Assembly: GCA_016710465.1 (NCBI GenBank)
Contig: JADJVS010000016.1
Location: 682,001-746,000 of the forward strand
Length of the DNA stretch: 64,000 nucleotides
Direction: 5' to 3'
From: Sulfuritalea sp.
Lineage (GTDB): Bacteria > Pseudomonadota > Gammaproteobacteria > Burkholderiales > Rhodocyclaceae
Made by a program: the position numbers and the translations under genes. The notes below the pieces were generated by a model. The model did not search any database. It was not told where the DNA came from and saw only the letters and a list, made by a program, of their open reading frames with translations. Positions 1 to 8,960 of the stretch are shown here, piece after piece (within the stretch, counting starts at the first letter, position 1; the number at the start of each line of letters is the position of its first letter).

Positions 1-1110
1 GCTCACCGTGGTGGCGTCGGTGGTGTCGCTGATGCTGGTCGTCGCCGCCACCGTGGAGGCCGCGAGGCTCTCGAAGTTGCCGCCGGTGGCGCCGGTGATG
101 CTGCGGCTCACCGTGCTGCTGTCCAGATACACGTCCTCGCCGGGCGCGGCGACGCTCACCGTGCCGCTGGTGCTGCCGCTGGCGATGGTGATGATGCTGC
201 CGCCGGTGATGGTCACCAGCACCTGGCCCCGCGCCGCGGCGCCCAGGCTCGCGGTGTAGGTGATGCTGCCGCCTTCGGCCACGCTCGGGCTGGCCGTGAG
301 GCTCACCGTGGTGGCAGTAGCTGTTGTCGTGACAGCCGTCAAGGACGCCGGCGCAGGATTCGTCTGATTCTCCCCCTGGCTGCCACCACCAACAACGTCA
401 TCTGTCTTGCCCTGGTCTCTATTACCGAACTGAAACCCCAAGGGATCAATCGCCTCCGCAATGCGCAAGAGTTGCACAAAGGAATGCCCATCATCCGTTC
501 TGCCAAATACCAGCGGCCTTCCCGCTGATGTCTCTTCAAGAAGTCGATCGAGGCTCCTTCCTTCTGCGATGGCCCGCGAAATATCCTCTAGTTCTCCTGC
601 CCGTCCAGGTTGCAGTGCGGACTCTCTCGCGTCGGCCACCCGGCCACCGAGAACCATGCCATCGAGGGTGACCGCTTCCTTGTCGCGCAGGAAATACGTG
701 GCGCCACTATTGAACGACAATTCGACGCGCCCATTAGTGGTTGGCGTCTGAATTACCTCACCTTCAAAAACTGGGTCGCCAACCCTGAGTTGGCGGACAG
801 AGCCGTCGGCTCCCTTGGCGAAGACCTGACCTTCGACCGACGCAACCTTGCCCACCACATTCGCGCCATCGGCACCGCGCCCGCCAAATGTCATACCGTC
901 TAGCGTCACCCCTTCCCTGTCGCGAAGAAAATAGGCGGTGCCGTCACGGAAGGCCAATTCGACGTGCCCACCGGGCGCAGCCTGGACAACCTCTCCCTCG
1001 AATACCGGATCGCCAACCCTTATTTGCCGCAGCGATCCGTCTTCGCCCTTGGCAAACGCCTCACCTCCGACGGATGAAACCTTGCCAATTGGATTGCCGT
1101 TGTCAGCCAT
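1..1110 (-). CDS. LapA-like giant adhesin, N-terminal part (open at window edge)
   Basis: Open frame of 370 codons reading off the left edge without a stop. The start is ATG at 1110, preceded by an AAGG-containing stretch. Residues 9-70 and 79-150 are two tandem copies of a FecR-like retention module; each has a GKV-S/A-SV-G opening, RVGDPVFEGEV and FLRD(R/K)E. A helical linker follows, with the sequence TSAG at residues 194-197, where LapG substrates normally carry TAAG. From about residue 245 an Ig-like repeat begins (SLTASPSVAEGG), closes with SISDTTDATT, and appears about to restart. Known Lap-type adhesins are exported by type I secretion, retained in the outer membrane by the N-terminal module and cut by LapG. 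The two upstream genes encode the exporter, so this is its probable substrate. C-terminus and total size are not visible. Confidence 0.88.
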   Translation of the reverse strand, partial: MADNGNPIGKVSSVGGEAFAKGEDGSLRQIRVGDPVFEGEVVQAAPGGHVELAFRDGTAYFLRDREGVTLDGMTFGGRGADGANVVGKVASVEGQVFAKGADGSVRQLRVGDPVFEGEVIQTPTTNGRVELSFNSGATYFLRDKEAVTLDGMVLGGRVADARESALQPGRAGELEDISRAIAEGRSLDRLLEETSAGRPLVFGRTDDGHSFVQLLRIAEAIDPLGFQFGNRDQGKTDDVVGGGSQGENQTNPAPASLTAVTTTATATTVSLTASPSVAEGGSITYTASLGAAARGQVLVTITGGSIITIASGSTSGTVSVAAPGEDVYLDSSTVSRSITGATGGNFESLAASTVAATTSISDTTDATTVS

Positions 1111-1338
1111 TTCATTTACCTTGAACCCACCGATGGAATGCTCGTGACTGTACCGGGCGGTGGCAACAGCCGCCATTGGACCAAAGGACAATATCGAATG
1201 GGTCTGGTGTGAACGATTCAAAGCCCTCGGCTGGATCAGGCCTGGCTATCGCACACCGCTCGCCTCTCGCCGCCGCTACATCGAAAATATCCAAAACAAC
1301 AGATAGATAGATAGCGCCTAGCCAGCGCTGGCCGCCAC

Positions 1339-2769
1339 TTAGCGCTCGGTCAGGGCGGCTTGCTTGGCCCGAAGGACCGGCTTTAGCAGGTAGGAGAGGA
1401 TGCTCTTCTTGCCGGTGATGATATCAACCTCCGCGACCATGCCCGGAATAATGGGCAAGTTCGCCCCAAGGGAGGACTTCGAGGTACGGACACGAACCAG
1501 GAAGAACGTGTTGCCACGTTCGTCGGTGATCGAATCCGCGCCTATGTGTTCCAGCTTGGCGTCGAGCCCTCCATAGGTGGAAAAATCATAGGCGGTGAAT
1601 TTCACCATCGCGGGCTGCCCCGGGCGCAGGAACGCGATGTCCTTAGGAGCCACCTTGGCCTCAAGTATCAAGGCATCGTCCAAGGGCACGACTTCCACAA
1701 GATCGCGACCAGGTTGGACCACGCCCCCTACCGTATTGACCATCAGACGCTTGACCGTACCCTTGACCGGGGAGCGGACGGACGCGTGTTTCACCTTGTC
1801 GGCCAGCGCGATTCCGCCCTCCGAAAAAGCATTTAACTTGGCCATGGTTTCCGCAAGGTCGCGCCGAACCTCGTTGCGCGCGTTCAACTCGACCTCTTCG
1901 ATCTTCCGCGAGCCCTCGGACATAGCCGCCTGCGACCTCAGTATCTGAGCCGACGCCACGTCACGTTCTCCGCGAAAACGTGCGGCGTCCCGCTCAAGGC
2001 GCAAGAGTTCAACCTCGGACACCGCGCCGGAACTAATCAGCGGTTTGGTCACCGCCAGTTCCTTCGCCGTAAGGTCGTACGCCTGAGAGGCCTGCTCGCG
2101 CCTGACGCGAGCTTCGGAAAGCTCCTGTTGGCGCTGCACAAGTTGTTGGCGGGCAATTGAAATCTGCGCCTCGACATTCGAGCGGGCGGTTTCAAACAGG
2201 CGCTGCTCGTCCTGAACCGTTTTCGGATCTTCGACCACAACCTCGGGAGGCGGCACGAACGGCAACCCCTCGGCCAAGGCACGCAAGCGCGCTGCCTTAG
2301 TCGCCAGCGCAAGATACTGCGAACGGTTTTCCCTAACCGAGGACTCGAACCGCGTCGGATCGACGCGAAGGAGAATCTGCCCGGCGTCCACGATCTGCCC
2401 TTCCTTGACATTGATTTCCACCACGATGCCCCCATCGAGGCTTTGCAGAATCTGGATCTGGCTTGATGGTATGACCTTGCCCTCGCCCCTTGTGATTTCG
2501 TCTATCAGTGCCACCGCGGTCCACATAACAAACAGCGCCATAGCGATCAATATCGTCTTGACCAAAACACGGGCGCGCAAGGGTTCCTGGTGAATCATGA
2601 AATAGTCGGCGTCCTGAACGAAATCCGAATCCCCAGCGACGGGATCACTCTTCCAGGACGCAAGCCATTTTTCCAGCCAAGGTTGAAACCTCGCCCGAAT
2701 CGAATCCAGAAGGCGGTGGATTCGCGAGCCCATCCGCAGAAGTCCATCCAAGAGGGATTGCCGGGTCAA
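1339..2769 (-). CDS. HlyD-family type I secretion periplasmic adaptor (LapC-like)
   Basis: Protein of 476 aa: short cytoplasmic N-terminus, one membrane segment at about residues 72-92, a lipoyl-like half (GGIVVEINVKEGQIVDAGQ), a long coiled-coil hairpin (about 140-310), and a C-terminal beta domain ending in the typical IPGMVAEVDI segment. This is the membrane-fusion subunit that links the inner-membrane ABC exporter to a TolC-type outer-membrane channel. The start is a TTG overlapping the stop of the exporter gene, with a GGGAAGG Shine-Dalgarno just upstream; an ATG at 2733 is the alternative. The TolC-like partner is not in the window. Confidence 0.92.
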   Translation of the reverse strand: MTRQSLLDGLLRMGSRIHRLLDSIRARFQPWLEKWLASWKSDPVAGDSDFVQDADYFMIHQEPLRARVLVKTILIAMALFVMWTAVALIDEITRGEGKVIPSSQIQILQSLDGGIVVEINVKEGQIVDAGQILLRVDPTRFESSVRENRSQYLALATKAARLRALAEGLPFVPPPEVVVEDPKTVQDEQRLFETARSNVEAQISIARQQLVQRQQELSEARVRREQASQAYDLTAKELAVTKPLISSGAVSEVELLRLERDAARFRGERDVASAQILRSQAAMSEGSRKIEEVELNARNEVRRDLAETMAKLNAFSEGGIALADKVKHASVRSPVKGTVKRLMVNTVGGVVQPGRDLVEVVPLDDALILEAKVAPKDIAFLRPGQPAMVKFTAYDFSTYGGLDAKLEHIGADSITDERGNTFFLVRVRTSKSSLGANLPIIPGMVAEVDIITGKKSILSYLLKPVLRAKQAALTER

Positions 2770-5003
2770 TTTGCCTTCCCCACTTTTCCGGCCTGCAGCG
2801 ACTCGACAACCTGCTGCCTCGGACCATCCGATACGATCTTGCCATCGTCGATCACGATCATTCGATCCGCAAGGTCAATCAGACTCAATCGGTGGGTAAC
2901 GATCACCATGGTCTTATGCTGGATGAACCGGCTCAGGCTCGCCTTGAACTGACTCTCCGACGTAAAGTCCATCGAACTGGTAGGCTCATCAAGAAGCAAT
3001 ACCGGCGGATCCAGGAGAACCGCGCGTGCGATCGCCACCGCCTGTCGCTGCCCTCCCGACAGGGACGCGCCTCGCTCGCCAATAACCATGTCATAACCCT
3101 GCGGGTGCCGATCGGCGAACTCCGACAAGCCCCCGATCTCGGCTGCAGTCACGACTGCCAGATCGTCCGCATACGGGGCACGCAGCGAAATATTGTCCCT
3201 CAGGCTACCGTAGAACAACAAAGTGTCCTGTTCGACATAGCCGACGTTGCGACGCAGATCCGCCGGATCAAGCTGGCGCAAATCCACGCCATCCAGGAAT
3301 ACGGCGCCTTCGGTCGGCTGATACAGGCCAAGCATCAGCTTGTGCAAGGTCGTCTTGCCAGAACCGACGCGACCAAGCACCACGACGCGCTCACCCGGCT
3401 TGATGCGAAACGAAACGTTTCGCAGAACCTCCTGGGAATGCCCAGGATAGGTAAACGAGACATTGCGAAACTCGATCTCGCCGCGGATGTCGGGACGATG
3501 AACGAAGGTGCTCTCCTCCGATCTTTCGCCGGGGGTCATCATCGTCTGCTCCAGGCCCGCCAGCGCGGTCTTCGCGTTCTCGAACTGCATCAGCAGGCCG
3601 ACAACCTGCCCCAGTGGCGACAATGCGCGGCCCGCCAGCATGGTGCAGGCGATCAGGCCGCCCATGGTAAGCCAACGCTCATTAATCAAATACACTCCGG
3701 CTACGACAATCATCACGCTGATCAGTTGGGTCAGCGTCGCGGCACCGTTCATCGCCGACGAAGAGAGCAAACGCAAACTGGCGCTGGTTCTTGCGAGGAA
3801 GGCGGCGGTCCCTTCCCACTTTGCTTGCATCAGGCCTTCCGCGCCATTCGCCTTGATCGTCTCCAGGGCGGTCAGGCTTTCCACCAGAGTCGCGTTTCGC
3901 AGGGCGGCTGCCCGAAAAGTCGTCTCGGAAAGTTCACGCATCTTGTGTTGAATGACATAGCTGTAGATCACCATGGCCACAATCCCGATCACGGGAAACG
4001 CAACCAGCGGCCAGGATATCCACATCATGACAAACAGGAAAAGAAACGCGAAAGGCAGATCGATCAAGGCGGTAACGGTCGCTGAAGCGATGAAATCCCG
4101 AACGGTTTCAAACGACCGCAAGTTTGCCGCGAACGAACCCACGGATGCCGGTCGATGCGCAAGGCGCATTCCCAATACCCGCTCCATGATGAGCGCCGAC
4201 AACTTCAAATCGATTCTGGAACTCGCCAGATCGACAAAATGCCCGCGCAGCATCCGAATCAGATAGTCGACCCCAAGCACCAGCAACAGCCCCGCGGCAA
4301 GCATCCACAGCGTTTCGATCGCGTTGTTTGGAACGACCCGATCGTACACATTCATGGAAAATATCGGCATCGCCAGAGCGAACACATTGACTAGGGCCGC
4401 CGCCGCCAAAATATCCTTGTAGACGGGAATCTGCTCCAACACCGCGCCCCAGAACCAGTGACGCTCGACGACTTTCACCACCTCCGGCGTTCGTTGGTCA
4501 AAACGGAAATGCGGTCGCGCGAATATCGCGATCCCCGTGTAACGCGCCCGAAGTTCCTCGATCGGAACCGTAACGGCGCCTTGGCCCGTATCCGGAAACA
4601 GCGTTCGCGCCGCTGACCGGTCTTCGTTCCAGCCCAGCAGGATGCAGGCCTCGTTGGCTCCCAGCAGCAGGATCACCGGCAGCAAGGTGTCATCGATTGC
4701 CCCCAGGGATCGCCGAACCAGTTTGCTGGCAAAGCCGGCCCTCTGCGCAGCCCGAACAAATAACGACGGAGTCAGTCCAGACTGGGTCAGCGGCAACCCT
4801 GCCGAAAGCGCCGCATGCGTGCTTGGCCGGCCGTGAATACGCGTCAGTTCAACAAGGCAATCCAACAGCGGGTCATGGTGAAGTACGTCTTCGCGCACGC
4901 CATCCACCCTCAGGCGAGCGGGCGCCAACGACTCCTGACCCATGTCTGATGGCTTGCCTGACTGCTTATTCGCGTCAGCGCTTGGTGGATGCTCAGAACT
5001 CAT
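2766..5003 (-). CDS. type I secretion ABC permease/ATPase (LapB-like)
   Basis: Inner-membrane exporter of the RTX/Lap adhesin class. Order: N-terminal C39-peptidase-like domain (about residues 40-165), transmembrane domain, then nucleotide-binding domain. The NBD has Walker A GRVGSGKTT, signature LSGGQRQ and Walker B VLLLDEP. The peptidase-like domain (DPLLDCLVELTRIHG) appears to lack the catalytic Cys of true bacteriocin processors, as is usual for exporters of uncleaved repeat adhesins; it would serve as a docking domain. The start is uncertain: GTG at 5045, ATG at 5003 (chosen) or ATG at 4943, none with a strong ribosome site. It is first in the order exporter-adaptor-adhesin. The 251 bases upstream to prpE probably hold the promoter, but no clear boxes were seen. 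Confidence 0.92.
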   Translation of the reverse strand: MSSEHPPSADANKQSGKPSDMGQESLAPARLRVDGVREDVLHHDPLLDCLVELTRIHGRPSTHAALSAGLPLTQSGLTPSLFVRAAQRAGFASKLVRRSLGAIDDTLLPVILLLGANEACILLGWNEDRSAARTLFPDTGQGAVTVPIEELRARYTGIAIFARPHFRFDQRTPEVVKVVERHWFWGAVLEQIPVYKDILAAAALVNVFALAMPIFSMNVYDRVVPNNAIETLWMLAAGLLLVLGVDYLIRMLRGHFVDLASSRIDLKLSALIMERVLGMRLAHRPASVGSFAANLRSFETVRDFIASATVTALIDLPFAFLFLFVMMWISWPLVAFPVIGIVAMVIYSYVIQHKMRELSETTFRAAALRNATLVESLTALETIKANGAEGLMQAKWEGTAAFLARTSASLRLLSSSAMNGAATLTQLISVMIVVAGVYLINERWLTMGGLIACTMLAGRALSPLGQVVGLLMQFENAKTALAGLEQTMMTPGERSEESTFVHRPDIRGEIEFRNVSFTYPGHSQEVLRNVSFRIKPGERVVVLGRVGSGKTTLHKLMLGLYQPTEGAVFLDGVDLRQLDPADLRRNVGYVEQDTLLFYGSLRDNISLRAPYADDLAVVTAAEIGGLSEFADRHPQGYDMVIGERGASLSGGQRQAVAIARAVLLDPPVLLLDEPTSSMDFTSESQFKASLSRFIQHKTMVIVTHRLSLIDLADRMIVIDDGKIVSDGPRQQVVESLQAGKVGKAN

Positions 5004-5254
5004 GAACCGGGTGTTCCAAGACGTACCGCGATCGAACCGATACACTCATATTGGATTTCCGCCAAATACGTTGGACTGGAGTAGGGATTATGCCTCCAAA
5101 GTCCATCGGCACAGTGACTCGTCAAACGACGAGCCATTGCGCGGAACAATTCACCCGCGGGACAGCGCGCCATGGAATGCCCCGTCGCCAGGGACCCGCA
5201 TTGCGATGGAACGGCGTAACGAACGAAAAACATCCCGCCCGTCACGCCATCCGA

Positions 5255-7147
5255 TCATCGTCCCAGCGCCGTCTTGATCTGCTCCAGGGTCGATGGATCG
5301 TCGATCGTTGTCAGGTCGCCCGGGTCGCGCCCCTCGGCAAGAGCCTGGATCGAACGACGCAACATTTTTCCGGAGCGGGTCTTGGGCAGGCCGGTAACAA
5401 AATGGATGTGCTTGGGACGTGCGATGGCACCCAGGTTGCCATCGACCACTTTCTTGATTTCTGCTTCCAGCGCGGCGCGAAGTTCCGGCGTCGCCACCCG
5501 TGCCGGATCCTTGACCACGGCGAAAGCGACCGGTTCCTGGCCCTTTAACTGGTCGTTGACTCCGACCACGGCGACTTCCGCCACCGCGCTGTGCCCCTGC
5601 ACCGCTTCCTCGATCTCACGCGTACCAAGGCGATGGCCAGCGACGTTGATGACATCATCGGTACGTCCCAGGATGAAGTGATAGCCCTCGTCGTCCTTTA
5701 TGCCCCAGTCGAACGACGAGTAGACCTGCGGCTCCTTGAACAGGCTGAAATAGGTGCTGACGAAACGCTCATCGTCGCCCCAGATGGTCGACAGGCAGCC
5801 GGGCGGCAGCGGCGGGACGATGCCGACAATGCCTTTTTCATTGGCGTCGCACACGGTGCCATCTTCGCGAAAAATACGCAGGTCGTAGCCGTACACCGGG
5901 AAGCTCGGCGTGCCAAACTTGATTTTGGTGTCTTCGACGCCGCGCACGGTGGACAGGATCGGCCATCCGGTTTCGGTCTGCCAGTAGTTGTCGATCACCG
6001 GAAGCTTGAGCTCGCCCATGATCCACTCGTGGGTCGGCTGGTCCAGCGGCTCGCCGGCGAGGAACAGGTGCTTGAGCGAGGACAGGTCGTATTTGTGCAG
6101 CCAACTGTTGTCGCTCTTTTTCAGCACGCGAACCGCGGTCGGCGCCGAGAACATCACATTGACCTTGTACTTTTCGACGATCTGCCACCAGATGCCGGGG
6201 TCCGGACGAATTGGTGTGCCCTCGTACATGATGGTGGCCATGCCGGCGATCAACGGCCCGTAAATGATGTAGCTGTGACCCACCACCCAGCCGATGTCGG
6301 ACGTGGAGAACATGGTTTCGCCCTCGCTGCCCGTGAAGATGTGCTTCATCGAGGCCGCCAGCGCCACGGCATAGCCGCCAGTGTCGCGCTGCACGCCTTT
6401 GGGCTTGCCGGTGGTGCCCGATGTATAGAGGATGTAGGACGGCTCGGTCGACTCCATCCACTCGCAAGGCACCTCGGCATTCATGTGCTGGTTGCGCAGG
6501 GCGGCGTAATCCACGTCGCGTCCCTCGACCCGCGGCCAGCCTTTGTCGAGGCCGCGGTCGACCATCAGCACCTTGGCCGGCGGGAATTCAGCCAGCTTGC
6601 ACGCCTCATCGAGCAGATGCTTGTAGGGGACGGCCTTGCCCCCGCGCATGCCGGCATCGCTGGAAACGATCAGCTTCGGCTTGGCGTCATCGATACGGGT
6701 AGCCAGCGAACCGGACGCAAAGCCACCGAACACCACCGAGTGGATTGCGCCGATGCGAGCGCAGGCCAGGATCGCGAAAGTCGCTTCGGCGATCATCGGC
6801 ATGTAGACCAGAACGCGATCACCCTTGCCGACACCCAAGGATTTCATGATCGCCGCGGTGCGCATCACTTCGCTCTTCAATTCGGCGAAGGTATAGGACT
6901 TCTCTTCGTTGGTCTCGGTCGAGATGTAGACCAGGGCACGATCGTTGGGGCGCTTTGCTGCGTGCCGATCCACGGCGTTGTGGCACAGGTTGGTCTTGCC
7001 GCCGACAAACCACTTCGCGAACGGTGGACGCGAAAAATCGCAAATCTGCCGAGGCGGCGTCTGCCAGTCGATCAGTTTGGCCTCTTCGGCCCAGAATTCG
7101 TCGCGCTGTTCAATCGAACGCTTGTGGAAATCGGCATACTTACCCAT
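5255..7147 (-). CDS. prpE: propionyl-CoA synthetase
   Basis: Protein of 630 aa, the usual PrpE length. It activates propionate (and, in the family, acrylate or 3-hydroxypropionate to varying degrees) to the CoA thioester through an acyl-adenylate. Visible: adenylation motif YTSGTTGKPKG followed by the PrpE-typical VQRDTGGY, and the C-terminal SGKMLRR containing the lysine that is acetylated in acyl-CoA synthetases. The start is ATG at 7147, with GAGGA a few bases upstream; the longer frame to 7207 is rejected. It lies 60 bases downstream of acuI on the same strand, suggesting one transcript for propionate/acrylate use. Confidence 0.95.
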   Translation of the reverse strand: MGKYADFHKRSIEQRDEFWAEEAKLIDWQTPPRQICDFSRPPFAKWFVGGKTNLCHNAVDRHAAKRPNDRALVYISTETNEEKSYTFAELKSEVMRTAAIMKSLGVGKGDRVLVYMPMIAEATFAILACARIGAIHSVVFGGFASGSLATRIDDAKPKLIVSSDAGMRGGKAVPYKHLLDEACKLAEFPPAKVLMVDRGLDKGWPRVEGRDVDYAALRNQHMNAEVPCEWMESTEPSYILYTSGTTGKPKGVQRDTGGYAVALAASMKHIFTGSEGETMFSTSDIGWVVGHSYIIYGPLIAGMATIMYEGTPIRPDPGIWWQIVEKYKVNVMFSAPTAVRVLKKSDNSWLHKYDLSSLKHLFLAGEPLDQPTHEWIMGELKLPVIDNYWQTETGWPILSTVRGVEDTKIKFGTPSFPVYGYDLRIFREDGTVCDANEKGIVGIVPPLPPGCLSTIWGDDERFVSTYFSLFKEPQVYSSFDWGIKDDEGYHFILGRTDDVINVAGHRLGTREIEEAVQGHSAVAEVAVVGVNDQLKGQEPVAFAVVKDPARVATPELRAALEAEIKKVVDGNLGAIARPKHIHFVTGLPKTRSGKMLRRSIQALAEGRDPGDLTTIDDPSTLEQIKTALGR

Positions 7148-7207
7148 GGCAATCCTCGCTGGTTGGTGACTTGTGGTCGTGAAGTGGTGGATGGTGCGCG
7201 CTGGCAA

Positions 7208-8197
7208 TCAGTTTGCGATTTCGACAACGACGCGCCCCTTGACGCGCCCCTGGATGTAGTCGTCGAAGGCGGCTGGGAGATCGGCAAAACGAATGTGCCG
7301 GGTCATCGAAGCCAAGTGCCGCGGCTTCATGTCGGTGGCAAGGCGCTGCCAGACTCCGCTGCGATAGGGCTCGCCGATGTAGCCAGAATCGATGCCGAGC
7401 AGCGAGGCGCCGCGCAGAATGAAAGGCGCCACCGTCGTGTTCAAACTCATGCTGGCCGCCAGGCCGATGCTGGCGATGGTACCGCCTTGCTTCATGGTGC
7501 TGGCCATCCAGGCCAGATAGTCGCCACCAAGATTATCGACCGCGCCGGCCCACAGTTCTTTGCCCAGCGGTTTGATCTTCGCCAAGTCGAGGGATTGACG
7601 GAGCATGACTTCATTGGCGCCAAGTCCCTTCAAATAGTCCGTTTCGCTTACTTTGCCGGTCAGTGCCACGACGTGATACCCGCGCGCGGCAAGGATATCG
7701 ACCGCGAGGCTTCCTACGCCGCCGGTGGCGCCACTGACGATGACCGGACCGTTTGCCGGCTTCAGGCCATTTTCTTCCATGCGCACAATGCCCAACCCGG
7801 CCGTAAAGCCGGCGGTACCGAGCGCCATCGCTTCGGCCCGGCTAAGCCCGGCCGGGAGCATGTGCACCCAGGCCGCGGGAACACGCGCGCGCTCGGCATA
7901 GCCGCCATGATGGGCGACGCCAATGTCGTAACTGGTTGCGAGGACTTCATCACCCGCCTTGAACCGGGGATCGCTGCTTGCGGCAACCCTCCCGGCCAGA
8001 TCGATGCCTCCGATGCAGGGGAAACGCCGGATGATCCTCCCGGCGCCAGTCGCGGCCAATGCATCCTTGTAGTTGATGCACGAGTGGGTAACGGCAATCG
8101 TCACTTCGCCAGGGTCGAGTTGAGTTTCGTCCATGGTGACGAACCCACTCTTGGTTTTGTTGTCTTCCTGAGTGATCAGATACGCTTTGAAGGCCAC
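7208..8197 (-). CDS. acuI: acryloyl-CoA reductase (AcuI/YhdH family)
   Basis: MDR-superfamily oxidoreductase of 329 aa. The AcuI/YhdH family reduces acryloyl-CoA to propionyl-CoA with NADPH. Visible: the family opening (KAYLITQED...GFV), GDEVLATSYDIGV, a nucleotide-binding GATGGVGSLAVDI, and the C-terminal FDDYIQGRVKGRVVVEI. The start is GTG at 8197, with a strong AGGAGG eight bases upstream. With prpE directly downstream, the pair can turn acrylate or 3-hydroxypropionate-derived acryloyl-CoA into propionyl-CoA and at the same time remove a reactive thioester. That pathway role is inferred from context. Confidence 0.93.
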   Translation of the reverse strand: MAFKAYLITQEDNKTKSGFVTMDETQLDPGEVTIAVTHSCINYKDALAATGAGRIIRRFPCIGGIDLAGRVAASSDPRFKAGDEVLATSYDIGVAHHGGYAERARVPAAWVHMLPAGLSRAEAMALGTAGFTAGLGIVRMEENGLKPANGPVIVSGATGGVGSLAVDILAARGYHVVALTGKVSETDYLKGLGANEVMLRQSLDLAKIKPLGKELWAGAVDNLGGDYLAWMASTMKQGGTIASIGLAASMSLNTTVAPFILRGASLLGIDSGYIGEPYRSGVWQRLATDMKPRHLASMTRHIRFADLPAAFDDYIQGRVKGRVVVEIAN

Positions 8198-8351
8198 GCT
8201 CGCTTCCTCCTGTTTCGTCCGGTCGGGCCGGTCGTTTGTTTGTTTTCCTGATCGAAGCCAATTGATTATATTCAGCGGATGCTTACAGGGCGCTGAACAT
8301 CCCATTGGTCGGGGTTTACCCGAGGATCGATCGCGGATATAGTTTCAACCC

Positions 8352-8864
8352 ATGCAAGAAATACACACATTTTTTGCGAGGTTATTTATCCTCGCTGTGT
8401 TTATATTTTCTCCTGTTTCCCGAGCCGACGAGGCGATTGTGGTTCCGCCGGCCACGCCTGTTTCGTTCGTTGACCGCGCGTCCGCCTCGGCTCAGGATGC
8501 GATAGATCAGGCCTTGGATCTTCTGGGTATTCGCTACCGTCGCGGTGGCAGTTCGCCGGAGTCCGGATTTGACTGCTCAGGCTTTGTCAATCATGTATTC
8601 CGCGAAGGACTTGGTTTGATGCTTCCGCGAAGTTCCAAGGAAATGAGCAAGTCCGGGGAGTTCGTGGCCAAAGACGAACTCAGGCCTGGCGACCTGGTTT
8701 TTTTCAATACCATGCGCAGTGCGTTCTCGCACGTCGGCATTTATCTTGGCGACAATCAGTTTGTGCATGCACCACGTGCCGGTGGCAGGGTTCGGATCGA
8801 AGATCTGCGCGAGAGCTACTGGATCAAGCGCTTTAACGGCGCCCGCAGAATCAATCCTGCGTAA
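8352..8864 (+). CDS. NlpC/P60 family peptidoglycan hydrolase
   Basis: Protein of 170 aa: signal peptide (about 1-25, cleavage near SRA), then one NlpC/P60 domain with the catalytic triad in order Cys75 (DCSGF), His127 (SHVGIY) and His139 (FVHA). The family cleaves D-Glu-gamma-mDAP bonds in peptide stems, in the periplasm. It is short, with no SH3 or LysM anchor, so a soluble or partner-recruited enzyme is likely. Transcribed away from acuI across a 154-base divergent region. A T-run follows at 8886-8894, but no convincing hairpin precedes it. Confidence 0.92.
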   Translation: MQEIHTFFARLFILAVFIFSPVSRADEAIVVPPATPVSFVDRASASAQDAIDQALDLLGIRYRRGGSSPESGFDCSGFVNHVFREGLGLMLPRSSKEMSKSGEFVAKDELRPGDLVFFNTMRSAFSHVGIYLGDNQFVHAPRAGGRVRIEDLRESYWIKRFNGARRINPA

Positions 8865-8904
8865 AGGGCTTCCAGAATCAATACGGCTTTTTTTTGACTT
8901 GAGT

Positions 8905-8921
8905 TTGAGAATGATTCTCAA
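8905..8921. promoter_or_regulatory. Fur box upstream of the iron-binding protein gene
   Basis: Palindrome TTGAGAATGATTCTCAA, 17 bases with only the central base unpaired, ending 39 bases before the start of the ferric-iron binding protein gene. It closely resembles the known Fur operator with its GATAAT/TGA-type half sites. Regulation by iron is inferred from this match and the gene's function. Confidence 0.82.
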
Positions 8922-8960
8922 TACAATTCAGAGATTGTCCTCTTTACTCTTCCCGCAATC

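Noticed and set aside
1111..1294. Short minus-strand open frame upstream of the adhesin
   Set aside because: 60 codons, no ribosome site, no domain; the region is better seen as a leader between adaptor and adhesin genes.
1301..1316. GATA tetranucleotide run (about four units)
   Set aside because: Too short to call a phase-variation tract; not in a promoter or coding position with clear effect.
4600..5003. Active C39 peptidase in the type I exporter
   Set aside because: The position expected for the catalytic Cys appears to be occupied by another residue; the Cys in LLDC aligns with a different family position.
5591..8251. Long plus-strand open frame (886 codons) opposite prpE and acuI
   Set aside because: Antisense to two clear enzymes, low-complexity His/Arg/Gly-rich product, no domain; it is an artefact of GC-rich codon third positions.
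8880..8900. Terminator after the NlpC/P60 gene
   Set aside because: A T-run is present, but no stable GC stem directly precedes it.
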